Assembly: GCF_001998885.1 (NCBI RefSeq)
Contig: NZ_CP019609.1
Span: 856,001-920,000 of the forward strand
DNA: 64,000 bases
Direction: 5' to 3'
Source of the DNA: Vagococcus penaei
Lineage (GTDB): Bacteria; Bacillota; Bacilli; Lactobacillales; Vagococcaceae
Part shown: piece by piece, positions 18,346-28,813 of the stretch
Numbering within the stretch: position 1 is the stretch's first letter
Layout: every line of letters starts with the position of its first letter
Made by a program: the position numbers and the translations under genes
The notes under the pieces: model-generated
Databases searched by the model: none
The model's input: the letters and a program-made list of their open reading frames with translations, nothing else
What the model was told of the DNA's origin: nothing

Positions 18346-18388
18346 TAATAAAAATACTGAAACAGACAGTTTTGTCTGTTTCAGTATT
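18346..18388 (-). terminator. Terminator after the SNF2 helicase gene
   Basis: AATACTGAAACAGACA (18353-18368) and TGTCTGTTTCAGTATT (18373-18388) make a perfect 16-bp stem with a 4-base loop; the minus strand continues into TTTTTATTACT. Confidence 0.88.
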
Positions 18389-18394
18389 AAGTCA

Positions 18395-21300
18395 CTACTC
18401 ACCGATATCAAGAATTGATTTTAAATCACTCACAGTCATTTGAGCGAGAGGTTTTACATCCTCTGCATTCATCACTTGATCGAATAATTCTTTTTTAGTT
18501 GCTTGTAATTGATGCATTTTTTCTTCTATTGTTCCTTCCGAAATCAGACGCCAAACTTCGACTTTTCTTGTCTGTCCCATACGGTGTGCACGACCAGTCG
18601 CTTGATCTTCCACAGCAGGATTCCACCATAGATCATACAAAATAACAGTATCTGCACCCGTTAAATTCAGCCCAGTACCTCCGGCTTTTAAAGAAATCAA
18701 GAATACATCATTTTCACCTCGATTAAACCGTTCAACCATTTCTTGACGTTTCGCAATCGGAGTGCTACCTCTTAAATAAAATGTTGAAATACCAATTTTT
18801 TCAAATTCTTCTTCTAAGATAGACAACATACTTGTAAATTGTGAGAATAGCAACATCCGTTTGCCATTAGCTTTAGCTGTTTGAACAAGTTCCAATGTTT
18901 GCGTTAATTTTCCGGAACCACCTGTATAATCTTCTAAGAATAAACTTGGCTCACAACAAATTTGGCGTAGTCGCGTCAACCCAGATAAAATACTGAGTCG
19001 ATTACGATTTAGGTCCGCGTCAGTCATCGTTGAAACTTGTTCTTGCATTTGTTGCAAGAATGCTAGGTAAACTTTTTTCTGCTCATCAGTTAACTGACTA
19101 TATAAATCAGTTTCAACTTTATCAGGTAAATCTTTCAAGACCTCTTTCTTCTCACGACGCAAGACAAACGGTTGAATCATCATCGCAATCGTTTCAGTTG
19201 GTAACTTTTTAAATTGACGGAGTGCAGGAAAAAATCCTGGCATAATTAATTTAAATAAAGCCCATAATTCTTCTAATTTATTTTCAATTGGCGTGCCACT
19301 TAACGCAAATTTTTGTTTAGCTTTCAAGATTTCAATTGACTGAAACGTCTTCGTTGCTGCATTCTTAACCATTTGTGCTTCATCTAACACCAAACTATGG
19401 AATGTGGTGGCTTGATAGAGCTCGCTATCTTGACGCAATGTCGTATACGACGTAATCAAGATATCTACATCAGGCATTTGCTCTATTAAGGCCTCACGTT
19501 CAGCCTTAGACCCCATAACAATCATCGTTTTTAAACTAGGAGCAAAGCGAGCCAATTCTTTTTTCCAATTAAATAATAGACTAGCTGGTGCTACAATCAA
19601 GCTAGGTTGTGTTAATAGATTATCGGCTTTTTCAGAAAGTAAATAGGTGATTAGTTGTAACGTCTTACCTAGCCCCATATCATCAGCTAGGATACCCCCA
19701 AATTGATAATGGCTTAACATTTTTAACCATTTAAATCCGACTTCTTGATAATCACGTAAAGTCGCCTGTAATTCTGTCGGAATAGTTACCGGATACGTCT
19801 CTGGATGGCTTAAATAAGTGACCATTTCAGATACTGAATCCGACGTCTCAACATCATTCGTTTGACTAATAATTTGATTAACTAGCAAACCACGATATTT
19901 CGGCACGGTTAATTTACCTTTTTTGATTTTAATATCATGTCTTAATTTTTGAAGTACTTGACTCGTTTGTTTGAAATGATCGTCATCAAGAAAAATTAAC
20001 TGCCCACTCTTTAATTGGTGATACTCCTGATGTTTCATCAAGCTGATTAAGACATCATTCACTTCTTCATCACCAATATTAGAAATATCAAAATTAATAT
20101 CAAGCCAAGAGCCCTCATCTAAAATACTAATTTTCGGTTGATATTCTTCTGGCTCAACAAATAAATGATTTAATGCATCTGATAATTCGACAGTCGCATA
20201 ACGTTGAAATAGCGGAATTTCATTTTTAAAAAATTGATACAAACGTTCACCATTTGGCATATTTTTCATGTAAGATAGTCCGCGCTTAGTATAACCAAAG
20301 TGTTCAAGTAATTTCTCGATTTGCGTTTCACGCACTTGATTACGTACCACACGACCTTGCTTAGCATCAGTCGTCGAATAGTCACTATCACTAGAAAAAA
20401 CATACTCGCCATAAATAAAATCTACTCGAACCTGTAATTGCCCACGCTTACTATCAATACTTAACTTAGTCTCCAAAGGAAAACGGATCATTTCAGAAGT
20501 TAAGGTATCAGACATTTTGACAGTCGCAATACTTTCTAAATTAGGGATAATATACGAGAATAAACCACCAACTGTTTTCTCGTTAAAGCGCATAGTGGCC
20601 TGTGGGACTCGTTTTAAAACTTGTCTTAATAATTGATATCGCTCAGATTGTTCGCTATCAATTTCATAAATTGAATGGCGTGCGATTAACCATTGGTACT
20701 TTTCTAAATGCAATTCAATATGGTCGTTGATATCTAATTGATAATCTGAGACCCCTACTGGTGATACATGTAGTTCAAGTGGAATTTGATTTTGTTTAAA
20801 TAACAACGTTTCCTTTTTTTCTTCACCCATAATAAACAAAAGTCGTTCCTCAGTCATAAGCTGATTAATAAAATACTTCGCATCTTCTTTATCTAAAATC
20901 ACATAACGTTTACTAATTTTCCCTTTAGGTTGAACTCCAGCGGCTGCAGTAAACATTTCCTGATTATGCGTAATATCAACCAAACGTTCCAATAATTGGT
21001 CATCGCGTTTCGTAAACGAGTTATCACTAATCACATAATGATTGTCGTTAATTAAAAGAACACCCTTGAATTCATAACACCATAATAAATCTTTGATATT
21101 CTTTACAATATATAGACGGCTACCTGGTTCACGACGACCGATTTTAGCAGACAAGCCAATCACAGATTGTTCTGGATGATGTGCTGTAGCCTCTATAACC
21201 TCGAGTGTCCACTCAATTTTTAGGGGATCACTTTTCAAAAGCATACGATCAATGACAGATTCTTGAACATGTTCGAAACTAGTTGTCAAAATCTCAGCTG

Positions 21301-21610
21301 GTGTTGGTGCTTGATAGGTGCTTTTATTTGTCACTTGCTTTTTAATATAGCGATTTAACCCTTTTTCACGTAAAGCAAGTTCAACTGCTACGGTATGTTT
21401 ACAAAAATTATTATGTTGATGCCAGTATTGGCACTGGCAGACATCTTCTTCTTTGGCAGTACCATCTAATTCAACATGAAAAACCTCCGAACCTATTACG
21501 TCGGCATACCATACTTGCTGTTCTTCATTTTTACTGATAGAGACTACTCGACCATCTTTAGCATATTCTCTACCTTCTTCAACTATTTTTTCAGGGATGG
21601 ACCATTTCAT
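18395..21610 (-). CDS. SNF2-family DEAD/DEAH ATPase with N-terminal SWIM zinc finger
   Basis: This 1,071-residue protein has a SWIM finger at residues 58-72 (CQC...CKH), a bacterial SNF2 extension and then two helicase domains. The first has LADDMGLGKTLQLITYL (Walker A), LDEAQMVKN (Walker B) and SGTPIENKLEELW. The second has LLFSQFTSML, GGTGLNLTGAD and DLWWNPAVEDQATGRAHRMGQ. Proteins of this type translocate on duplex DNA and remodel protein-DNA complexes. It starts 12 bases after sbcC, so it is the third gene of a sbcD-sbcC-SNF2 unit, which points to recombination or repair. Confidence 0.92.
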   Translation of the reverse strand: MKWSIPEKIVEEGREYAKDGRVVSISKNEEQQVWYADVIGSEVFHVELDGTAKEEDVCQCQYWHQHNNFCKHTVAVELALREKGLNRYIKKQVTNKSTYQAPTPAEILTTSFEHVQESVIDRMLLKSDPLKIEWTLEVIEATAHHPEQSVIGLSAKIGRREPGSRLYIVKNIKDLLWCYEFKGVLLINDNHYVISDNSFTKRDDQLLERLVDITHNQEMFTAAAGVQPKGKISKRYVILDKEDAKYFINQLMTEERLLFIMGEEKKETLLFKQNQIPLELHVSPVGVSDYQLDINDHIELHLEKYQWLIARHSIYEIDSEQSERYQLLRQVLKRVPQATMRFNEKTVGGLFSYIIPNLESIATVKMSDTLTSEMIRFPLETKLSIDSKRGQLQVRVDFIYGEYVFSSDSDYSTTDAKQGRVVRNQVRETQIEKLLEHFGYTKRGLSYMKNMPNGERLYQFFKNEIPLFQRYATVELSDALNHLFVEPEEYQPKISILDEGSWLDINFDISNIGDEEVNDVLISLMKHQEYHQLKSGQLIFLDDDHFKQTSQVLQKLRHDIKIKKGKLTVPKYRGLLVNQIISQTNDVETSDSVSEMVTYLSHPETYPVTIPTELQATLRDYQEVGFKWLKMLSHYQFGGILADDMGLGKTLQLITYLLSEKADNLLTQPSLIVAPASLLFNWKKELARFAPSLKTMIVMGSKAEREALIEQMPDVDILITSYTTLRQDSELYQATTFHSLVLDEAQMVKNAATKTFQSIEILKAKQKFALSGTPIENKLEELWALFKLIMPGFFPALRQFKKLPTETIAMMIQPFVLRREKKEVLKDLPDKVETDLYSQLTDEQKKVYLAFLQQMQEQVSTMTDADLNRNRLSILSGLTRLRQICCEPSLFLEDYTGGSGKLTQTLELVQTAKANGKRMLLFSQFTSMLSILEEEFEKIGISTFYLRGSTPIAKRQEMVERFNRGENDVFLISLKAGGTGLNLTGADTVILYDLWWNPAVEDQATGRAHRMGQTRKVEVWRLISEGTIEEKMHQLQATKKELFDQVMNAEDVKPLAQMTVSDLKSILDIGE

Positions 21611-21621
21611 ACTATCACGTC

Positions 21622-24600
21622 CTATTCAAATTCTAGTCGCTCTTTTATTCGACTTTTACCTTCTGGGGAGGCAATTACTTGTAATTGTTGGAGAATTCGC
21701 TCTTTTAATTCACGAACATGGGAAATAATTCCAATCAAACGCCCGTCACCACGAATTAATTCTAACGAACGAATCGCCATCTCTAACGATTCTTCATCCA
21801 ATGAACCAAAGCCTTCATCAATGAACATCGCATCAATCATAATTCCTCCAGCATTTTGCTGAATGACTTCTGTTAAGGCCAATGATAAAGATAGAGCCGC
21901 GATAAAGCTTTCGCCACCAGATAGAGTATTAACACTACGGGAGACACCCGTAAAGTCATCGAAGATATTCATTTCTAGACCGGTACTTTTTTTATATGAA
22001 CCTTGCTCATGATTAATTTCAAAACGGTAACGTCCAGTTGTTAGTAGCGCTAAACGCTGATTGGCTAAACGTAAAATTTCAGCCAAATACAATTGTAAAA
22101 CATAGCGCTCTAAGCTTAATTTATTCATACCATCACCATTTAAAACATCCGATAATTCCGTTAATTCTTGTAACTGTTCTAAATCTTTTGCCGCTTTTGT
22201 TAGCAATGCTTGGATACGATTCATTACTTGTTCATTAGCGTCCATTATAAACCGTTGCTCAGCTAGCTCTTGTTTACTCACATCGAGTTCTACTTTTAAG
22301 TTGTCACACATGACTTGCCATTCTTCTAGTTCCACTGGCATTTGGTTCGCTAATTCCTTAGTTAATAATTGCAGTTCTCGTTTCAATGCATACTCTTCTT
22401 TTTCGAACTGCTGCACCTTCTCAATAATCGCTTCTAGTTCAGGAAGCTTTGGTCTTAACGCCAAAAATTCATCAAACGACAACTGATTATCCACTAAGTG
22501 AGACATTAATTGAGTCGATAATTGGGCTGTTCTTTTCTCAAGTTCATCTAACTGATTATCGTAGTTAACCTTGGTTACTTGTTTAATCTGTAAAGCTTGT
22601 TGAGTCTCGACCAATTCGTGTTGCTGTTTTTCCAAATCATTTTGCCAAGTGCTTATAATTTGCATCAGCTGAATTTTTTCTTCTTGTAAGCTATCACCTT
22701 GTAAATTATGACTAGGAAGTTTTTGAGATATCGACTCCAAAACACCTTGATGACTAGCTAAGACTTGTTGACAGTCACTTAATACTAATTGTATTGTTGC
22801 TTGCCGTTTGCTCAATATATCTAATTCATCTTGACACCTGATACTATCTTCTTTGGCTTGATCAATAACTATTAATTGCTTTTGTAACTGCTTAATTTGT
22901 TTCTTAATATCAGTAGCGCATACTTCCAACGATTCCTTCCACTCTGACACCGGACTATTTGGAGAGATACTTTTAGGTAAATCTGCTTGAATAGAGGCTT
23001 TTTTTGTATCGATTGCTAATGCCAATTGGTCTAACTGCTGTTGATAGCCTGTCAATTGACCAGTCAAAGTTTGGTAGACAAGACGTACTGATTCTAACTC
23101 TACATCTAGCTGGTCTAGCTCATTAGTTAATGTGTGAACAGTCGCTGTCGTATCGGTAACCATATGTTGTGCGTCACTTTTAGGATGTTCTAAAGATCCA
23201 CATACTGGACAAGGTTCCCCAGGTAACAAATCTGACATTAGCTGTTGAATTAACTGCTTAGCTAAGTCACTTTTAGCTACACGTTTCGCTTGCTCCAAAC
23301 TATTAAGTCTCTCTATTACTTGATCTTTCTCAATCAGGTCATATTTTTTTGTTCTTCTAACTTTTGTGTTTGAACTAATAATTTTTTTAATTCCTCAATT
23401 CTATCACATAGCCAGTCATTTGTTTTCATGTCTTGCTCACACGTATTTAATTGTTTCAAGAACGTAACTTCTTGAGATACAATCAGGTCTAACTCACTTT
23501 TTTTCTTTTGCAATGATGTGACATCACCTGTTAGTTGTTGAAGCAGTTCTTTTTGGTCAGTTAGCTCTTTTTCTTTAACTCTTAATTGTTCTTTGATAAC
23601 TTGTTGTTCAGTGACTAATGGTAACCACAAATCAATTTGAGCCACACGATCTTGTTTTTGCGCCATCTCGCTATCTTGCTTTTGTAGACTTTGAATCTCT
23701 TGGTCACATGTCACTAATTGTTGGTCTAAATTTGTGATTTCTCGATTAATTGCTATCAACTTATTGGTCAGCTCAGTTATATCTTGCTGTTTTTCCAGAA
23801 CAAGCGTGTAAGTATTGTCGAGTGTCGCCACTTGATTTAGGCGGTTGGCTCTCACTTTTAAATCGACTATTTGGTCTTTTTCGTTATCTAACTCACTTAG
23901 TGACTGTTTGACATCTTTAAGTTGTGCAAAGCGTTGATTAATACGTTCACCCTGTGTAATTTTTTCAAGCAATTGGTTATACGTCTCGGTTTGCTGCCTT
24001 AGGTGTGTCTTCAGCTCTTTTATTTGTGAGTCATAGCGGATTGTTTGCTCCTCATATACCTCAAGATAGTCTGTTACTAAACTGTCTGCTATCAATTTTT
24101 CTCTAAGCAAATCATCAAATTGTAACTGTTTAGCTAAAATTAACGTTTCCTGTCGAACTTCTGCTAGCTGTCGATCACGCTTTTTTTTCTGTTCTTTTAA
24201 TTGCTCGGCGATTTGTTGATATAAAGATGTATTAAATAATTGACGTAACACTTTCTCTTTATCATTGCTATCAGCATTTAAAAAGCGCCTAAACTCACCT
24301 TGTGGTAACATGATAATCTGTAAAAATTGGGCACGATTGAGTTGCAATAATTCATGAATAAACAATCCAACTTCTTTTTCTTTAGTAAGTTGCTTAATTT
24401 CCTGTCCTTCCTGGTTATAAACGGTTAGACAAACCTTTGCCGGTTGAACACGAGTCCCTGTACCACGAGCTTTATTGACTAATTGTTCTGGTTCTCTAGT
24501 CACAGTATAGGTTAAATCACGATAGCTAAATTCAAAGGTCACAACAGTTCGCTCGTCAGGCGTCGCAAAACTTGAACGCATGTCTTTGCCTTGTCTTAGT

Positions 24601-24773
24601 CCTCCAGATGTACTCCCGTAAAGCGCATAAGTCATACCATCGAAAATAGTCGTCTTACCAGCACCCGTTTTTCCTGTAATTAAAAACAACGATTGGGCAT
24701 AAAACGACCTAAAATCAATCGTACAGTGGTCATAAGGACCAAAATTATGTAATTCTAAACGTAATGGCTGCAT
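21622..24773 (-). pseudogene. sbcC: Exonuclease subunit SbcC, interrupted by a one-base frameshift
   Basis: SbcC is the SMC-like ATPase of the SbcCD nuclease that cuts DNA hairpins and protein-blocked ends. The gene is read in two pieces. The N-terminal piece (to 23334) has Walker A GKTGAGKTT and QGEFRRFLNA. The C-terminal piece (from 23298) has the zinc hook CPVCG, LSGGESF signature and Walker B IDEGFGSLDEES. Between them, an A7 run (T at 23344-23350 on the plus strand) causes a stop 4 codons later. With eight A the frame continues as KKYDLIEKDQVIERLN into the second piece, giving a normal ~1,050-residue protein. The start is ATG 24773 or TTG 24779, just after sbcD. Confidence 0.9.
23344..23350 (-). 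other. A7 homopolymer at the sbcC frameshift
   Basis: On the coding (minus) strand the sequence is CAAAAAAAT. Seven A give the premature stop; eight A restore the full SbcC frame. Confidence 0.85.
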
Positions 24774-24782
24774 GGGCAAATC

Positions 24783-25916
24783 TTACCTTTCTTTGAGTGT
24801 TTGACTAATGGCGTCAGACAACCACGCCTCTTGCTGTACAGTTAGTATTTTATCTGTCATAGTTTCAAAATATTGTTTGGTTAAATGCTCTGGATTTAGT
24901 TGGCTAACATCTGTAATTGTTAACTCAGCCACCTCATTATCAGTTGGTGACTTTACTGCACGTTCTAGACTAATTAATCGTGGATAAACTGCCCGTAGTT
25001 GTCCTAAGCTATCATCAACAACTGCTGTATCGGTCAAGGTAATACCAATATAATCCTCACGATTAATCGCCTGATAAAAATCAGGATCTAAAAGTTCTCC
25101 CAATTGACCAGTTAAATGAACGACATCACGGATAGGACTAATGGGGATAAAGCGACTCGTTACCTCATCTCCTATTTCAACTAGGCGAACACCTTTTTCT
25201 TGACCACATTCAGACAGTGAATATTTTAATAATGCTCCACTATACTTTATTGTTTCTAATTTTCTAATGGCATTAAAATAATGTAAGTGTCCTAGTGCAA
25301 CATAATCGAATTCAGCAAACAGATTAGCAGGAACATTATCCAAACCTCCCACTTCTAAAGGTGTTTCCGTATCACTTTTGAGAGCACCTTGCACAAAGAA
25401 GTGTGTTACTAGCAAGTGTTTTTTCGTTGGATCAAACGTCTGTTTTATTTTATCAATAACCAAAGTCATTGCTTGTTCAATAGTACGAATATCGTCTCGA
25501 CCAAAATAGGCACGCGCATGAAATGGTTCAAAATAGGGCAATAAGTAAAGCTGGCATGATTGATAGTCAATCGGTTCAAAAGCTTGTTCGAGCTGGGTAT
25601 GTAAATAAAATTGTGTCGACTTTAACCAAGGTGCACCAACTTCTAAACGAACGCGACTATCATGATTACCTGATATCGCAAAAACGGGTAATTTAGCGGT
25701 CATGTTCATCTCAATCATCATTTGGTGAAACAGCCCCACGGCTTCCACTGATGGTACTGTCCGGTCATATAAATCACCTGCAATAATAATCGCATCAACT
25801 TCTTCGGTTTGAGCAATTTGCATCAATGAATCAAAGGCAGCTTTTTGTTCTTCTAATAATGAAAAACCATTCAGTTTCCGTCCAATATGCCAATCAGCAG
25901 TATGTAAAAATTTCAT
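24783..25916 (-). CDS. sbcD: Exonuclease subunit SbcD
   Basis: SbcD is the Mre11-like phosphoesterase subunit of SbcCD. The 377-residue protein has the metal-binding motifs TADWHIGR (6-13), AGDLYDR (46-52), SGNHDSRVRL (near 83-92), LLVTHFFVQG and ALGHLHYF. A C-terminal capping/SbcC-binding region follows. It is the first gene of the operon; its stop is 9 bases before the sbcC ATG. SD is AGGAGG. SbcD appears intact, while its partner is broken in this reading. Confidence 0.95.
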   Translation of the reverse strand: MKFLHTADWHIGRKLNGFSLLEEQKAAFDSLMQIAQTEEVDAIIIAGDLYDRTVPSVEAVGLFHQMMIEMNMTAKLPVFAISGNHDSRVRLEVGAPWLKSTQFYLHTQLEQAFEPIDYQSCQLYLLPYFEPFHARAYFGRDDIRTIEQAMTLVIDKIKQTFDPTKKHLLVTHFFVQGALKSDTETPLEVGGLDNVPANLFAEFDYVALGHLHYFNAIRKLETIKYSGALLKYSLSECGQEKGVRLVEIGDEVTSRFIPISPIRDVVHLTGQLGELLDPDFYQAINREDYIGITLTDTAVVDDSLGQLRAVYPRLISLERAVKSPTDNEVAELTITDVSQLNPEHLTKQYFETMTDKILTVQQEAWLSDAISQTLKER

Positions 25917-25988
25917 TTTTGTCCTCCTAAAATAGGTCTTCTATCTATTATAGCAAACTATTAACAAAAAAGTGGCACTCGAACAACG

Positions 25989-26030
25989 CAAAAAAAAGAA
26001 AAGTAAAAGCGATTAACTTTTACTTTTCTT
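25989..26030 (-). terminator. Terminator overlapping the end of plsC
   Basis: AAGAAAAGTAAAAG (25997-26010) pairs with CTTTTACTTTTCTT (26017-26030) and the minus strand continues TTTTTTTTGCG. The last codons and stop of plsC lie in the hairpin. Confidence 0.75.
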
Positions 26031-26648
26031 AACTGGTTTAACATAGACAAAATCAGGATTGATTAATTTATCTAGTTCTAAAAATGATGCTTGCATGCGA
26101 CGTTCGACTTCTGCAATACCCGCTTTATCCATTTTTTTAATATCGGAAATATCAATTGGTGCACCATATCGTACCGTTACACGTTTCTTAGTCCATAAGC
26201 CCCAGAATTTTAACGGGCCTTGATAAACGGCAGGTACAATACTCGTTTTAGATAATTTACTAACTAAAGCCGCGCCACCTTTTAATTCATCAGAGTACCG
26301 ACTTCCACTTGGAAAAATCATGACACTTAAATCAGTATTCTTTAACGTCTTAACTGGGGTTTTAATGACACTCGGTCCAGGATTTTCACGATCCACAGGA
26401 AAAGCGTGGCATTTTATTAAAATGAACCGTAGAATTGGATTTTTAAATAACTCTTTTTTCGCCATAAATGAAAAACGCTTTGGCCAAGCACCTAGCGCAA
26501 AAAACATTGGCTCATACCAAGTCCGATGAGGTCCAACTAATACGTAATTTTCATCTTTTGGCAAATTTTCTTTGCCTTCAAATTTTGTATTTGTATTTAT
26601 TAAAAACACTAATACGCCAACCAAACGCACGATAAACGTATAAAACAT
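26013..26648 (-). CDS. plsC: 1-acyl-sn-glycerol-3-phosphate acyltransferase (PlsC family)
   Basis: PlsC acylates lysophosphatidate to phosphatidate at the membrane. The 211-residue protein has an N-terminal hydrophobic helix (1-18) and the four acyltransferase blocks: GPHRTWYEP (39-47), the KKELFKNPILRF segment, FPSGSRYS and VPAVYQG. The first block is normally HX4D; here it is H41-RTWY-Glu46. The FPEGTR block is FPSGSR, a variant I associate with Lactobacillales. Start ATG follows AAAGGATGGAAGAGT. A paralogue could supply the main activity; that cannot be seen here. Confidence 0.88.
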   Translation of the reverse strand: MFYTFIVRLVGVLVFLINTNTKFEGKENLPKDENYVLVGPHRTWYEPMFFALGAWPKRFSFMAKKELFKNPILRFILIKCHAFPVDRENPGPSVIKTPVKTLKNTDLSVMIFPSGSRYSDELKGGAALVSKLSKTSIVPAVYQGPLKFWGLWTKKRVTVRYGAPIDISDIKKMDKAGIAEVERRMQASFLELDKLINPDFVYVKPVKKSKS

Positions 26649-26775
26649 ACTCTTCCATCCTTTATCTTTACTATCTAACTGTAAACAAGTATGCCTAATA
26701 ACGACTAAAGTTTCAAGTTTTTATGATGATTTTTTGTTATAATCAATGAAAAATTAATAATTAAGGAGTTTTATT

Positions 26776-27519
26776 ATGTCAGACTTACTCAAAGAAAATG
26801 AGCGTATTGACCAATTACCCGCACAAAACATTCAAATCATTCAAAGCCCTGATGTTTTTTCTTTCTCATTAGATGCCGTGCTACTTGCTCATTTCGCTTC
26901 AATTCCAAAACGTGGGACAATCATCGATTTTTGTGCTGGAAATGGTGCTGTTGGTCTATTTATGCAGCCCAGAACAACTGCTTCAATTATAGGAATTGAG
27001 TTACAAGAACGACTAGCAGATATGGCCACACGTAGTATTCAATTAAATCAATTTGAGCAACAACTGACTATCATTAATGCTGACGTTACTAAGGCACTTG
27101 ATTATATCCCTACTGATTCAGTTGACTTTATTACCTGTAATCCACCTTATTTCAAAGAACAACCCAAAAGTAAAAAAAATCCAAATCCTTATCTGGCTAT
27201 TGCTCGCCACGAAATTCATCTAAAATTAGACGATGTTTTTTACACAGCCAGTAAGTTATTAAAGATGACTGGTAAAATCGCCATGGTACATCGACCAGAC
27301 CGGTTACTTGATATTATTGATAGTATGCGTCGTCACCGAATTGCACCAAAAAGAGTGCAATTTATTTATCCTAAAATGGGTAAAGAGGCAAATATCATTT
27401 TAATCGAAGGCATCAAAGACGGAAAAACGGATGGTTTGAAAATTTTACCACCGATTATCACTTATGACGAAGCTCAACAATATACACCTGAAATTAAGGC
27501 ATTACTCCATGGCGACTAA
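26776..27519 (+). CDS. tRNA1(Val) (adenine(37)-N6)-methyltransferase-like (TrmN6/YabB)
   Basis: This 247-residue Rossmann methyltransferase has the SAM loop [10 protein letters not shown] (51-60), acidic residue in [10 protein letters not shown] and the N6-adenine signature CNPPYF (121-126). These match TrmN6 of E. coli and YabB of B. subtilis. It is followed, with an 11-base overlap, by the GIY-YIG gene, the same pair as yabB-yazA of Bacillus. SD is AAGGAG. The precise target base is inferred from the family. Confidence 0.88.
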   Translation: MSDLLKENERIDQLPAQNIQIIQSPDVFSFSLDAVLLAHFASIPKRGTIIDFCAGNGAVGLFMQPRTTASIIGIELQERLADMATRSIQLNQFEQQLTIINADVTKALDYIPTDSVDFITCNPPYFKEQPKSKKNPNPYLAIARHEIHLKLDDVFYTASKLLKMTGKIAMVHRPDRLLDIIDSMRRHRIAPKRVQFIYPKMGKEANIILIEGIKDGKTDGLKILPPIITYDEAQQYTPEIKALLHGD

Positions 27520-27787
27520 ACAAACGGCTTATTTTTATGTTTTAGAGTGTGCTGACCTTAGTTATTATGCTGGCTATACAACTGACATTGGTAGACGTCT
27601 AAATGAACACAATACAGGAAAAGGTGCCAAATATACACGCTTGGCTAGCCGTCGTCCTGCTAAGCTAATTCACATAGAAAAATTTCCATCTAAAAGCGCG
27701 GCCATGAAAGCAGAGTATGCCTTTAAACAACTGACTCGAAAACAAAAAGAATGCTATTTAGCGAATAATCCCAGCTCGAATGTTTAA
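27509..27787 (+). CDS. yazA: GIY-YIG nuclease-domain protein (YazA/UPF0213)
   Basis: This 92-residue protein is a minimal GIY-YIG domain: [17 protein letters not shown] (GIY...YIG equivalents YVL...YAG), Arg in [10 protein letters not shown] and the HIEKF...[12 protein letters not shown] segment with the conserved Glu. The start is the ATG at 27509, inside the end of the methyltransferase gene, so translation is probably coupled; the frame is open further upstream. The biological role of this family is not established. Confidence 0.88.
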   Translation: MATKQTAYFYVLECADLSYYAGYTTDIGRRLNEHNTGKGAKYTRLASRRPAKLIHIEKFPSKSAAMKAEYAFKQLTRKQKECYLANNPSSNV

Positions 27788-27849
27788 AAGATGTTTTTTT
27801 TCATGTATAATAAATTCAATACAATCTATTGTTATTTAGGAGGGATTAA

Positions 27850-28707
27850 ATGGAAGTGATCGAAAAGGCACCTGCTAAAATAAATTTAGGTTTAGACGTC
27901 TTATATAAACGCCCTGATGGCTATCATGAATTAGAAATGATTATGACCAGTATTGATTTATCTGATCGTTTAACCTTTAGTCCACTACCAAATAAGAAAA
28001 TCATTATTCAGACTGACAATGGTTTTTTACCACGAGATAAAAAAAATAATATTTACCAAACAATTGAAATCATGCAAAAGGCTTATGGTTTTTCAGACGG
28101 TGTCTTGGTTCACTTAACTAAAAATATTCCTGTGGCCGCTGGTTTAGGTGGCGGTAGTAGTGATGCCGCAGCAACTTTTCGAGGCTTGAACCGTTTATTT
28201 GGTCTTAATGCAACACTTAACGATATGGTAAAGTTATCGATTCCAGTTGGCACTGATGTTCCCTTTTGTCTTTATGGTAAAACAGCTCTAGTAAAGGGAT
28301 TAGGCGATATTGTTCAGCCACTAGAACATTCCATACCTCAATGTTGGGTCGTTTTGGTTAAACCCAAATTAAGCATCTCAACACCAAAAGTTTTTTCACG
28401 TATGCGTCTAGAAGAACTTCATCACCCTAATATTCGTGCTCTAAAAACGGCGATTGAACAACAAGACTACCAACAAATGACTAAAGAATTAGGTAATTCA
28501 CTTGAAGGCTATACCTTAAATAAATACCCCTCTGTTCAAGGAATTAAAGATAAAATGCTCGCTTTTGGCGCTGATGCTGCCGTCATGAGCGGTAGTGGCC
28601 CAACTGTCTTTGCGTTATGTCAGCACTATTCTCGCGCAGTTCGTGTTGCAAATGGCTTGCGAGGTTTTTGTGACGAAGTTTATCTAGTACGAACCTTAAA
28701 TCAATAA
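27850..28707 (+). CDS. ispE: 4-(cytidine 5'-diphospho)-2-C-methyl-D-erythritol kinase (IspE)
   Basis: The 285-residue GHMP kinase has APAKINLGLDVL at the N-terminus, ATP-binding PVAAGLGGGSSDAA (94-107) and C-terminal VMSGSGPTVFAL. These are diagnostic of IspE, the MEP-pathway kinase. Most Lactobacillales make isoprenoids by the mevalonate route, so this may be an orphan. No other MEP gene is in the window. The SD is GGAGGG. It follows yazA by ~60 bases and ends in a very long hairpin. Confidence 0.93.
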   Translation: MEVIEKAPAKINLGLDVLYKRPDGYHELEMIMTSIDLSDRLTFSPLPNKKIIIQTDNGFLPRDKKNNIYQTIEIMQKAYGFSDGVLVHLTKNIPVAAGLGGGSSDAAATFRGLNRLFGLNATLNDMVKLSIPVGTDVPFCLYGKTALVKGLGDIVQPLEHSIPQCWVVLVKPKLSISTPKVFSRMRLEELHHPNIRALKTAIEQQDYQQMTKELGNSLEGYTLNKYPSVQGIKDKMLAFGADAAVMSGSGPTVFALCQHYSRAVRVANGLRGFCDEVYLVRTLNQ

Positions 28708-28741
28708 GTTGATACCTACTATTATTTAACTAGGTAATCAG

Positions 28742-28791
28742 CCAAAAGCCCGATATTATTTACTGTTTAGTAAATAATATCGGGCTTTTGG
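28742..28791. terminator. Bidirectional terminator between ispE and pyruvate oxidase
   Basis: A perfect 23-bp inverted repeat (28742-28764 and 28769-28791) with a 4-base GTTT loop lies between the convergent genes. Its inner part AAAAGCCCGATATT supplies the T-run on both strands. Confidence 0.82.
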
Positions 28792-28813
28792 TATTATACT
28801 GTCATTACCCTGT

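Noticed and set aside
21476-21862. 128-codon plus-strand frame over the sbcC/SNF2 junction
   Set aside because: It is antisense to two well-supported genes, with no ribosome site or known pattern.
21622-24779. Two separate adjacent genes, each an independent SbcC-like protein
   Set aside because: The pieces match consecutive parts of one SbcC, and the missing stretch between them is encoded in the other frame, so a frameshift explains it better.
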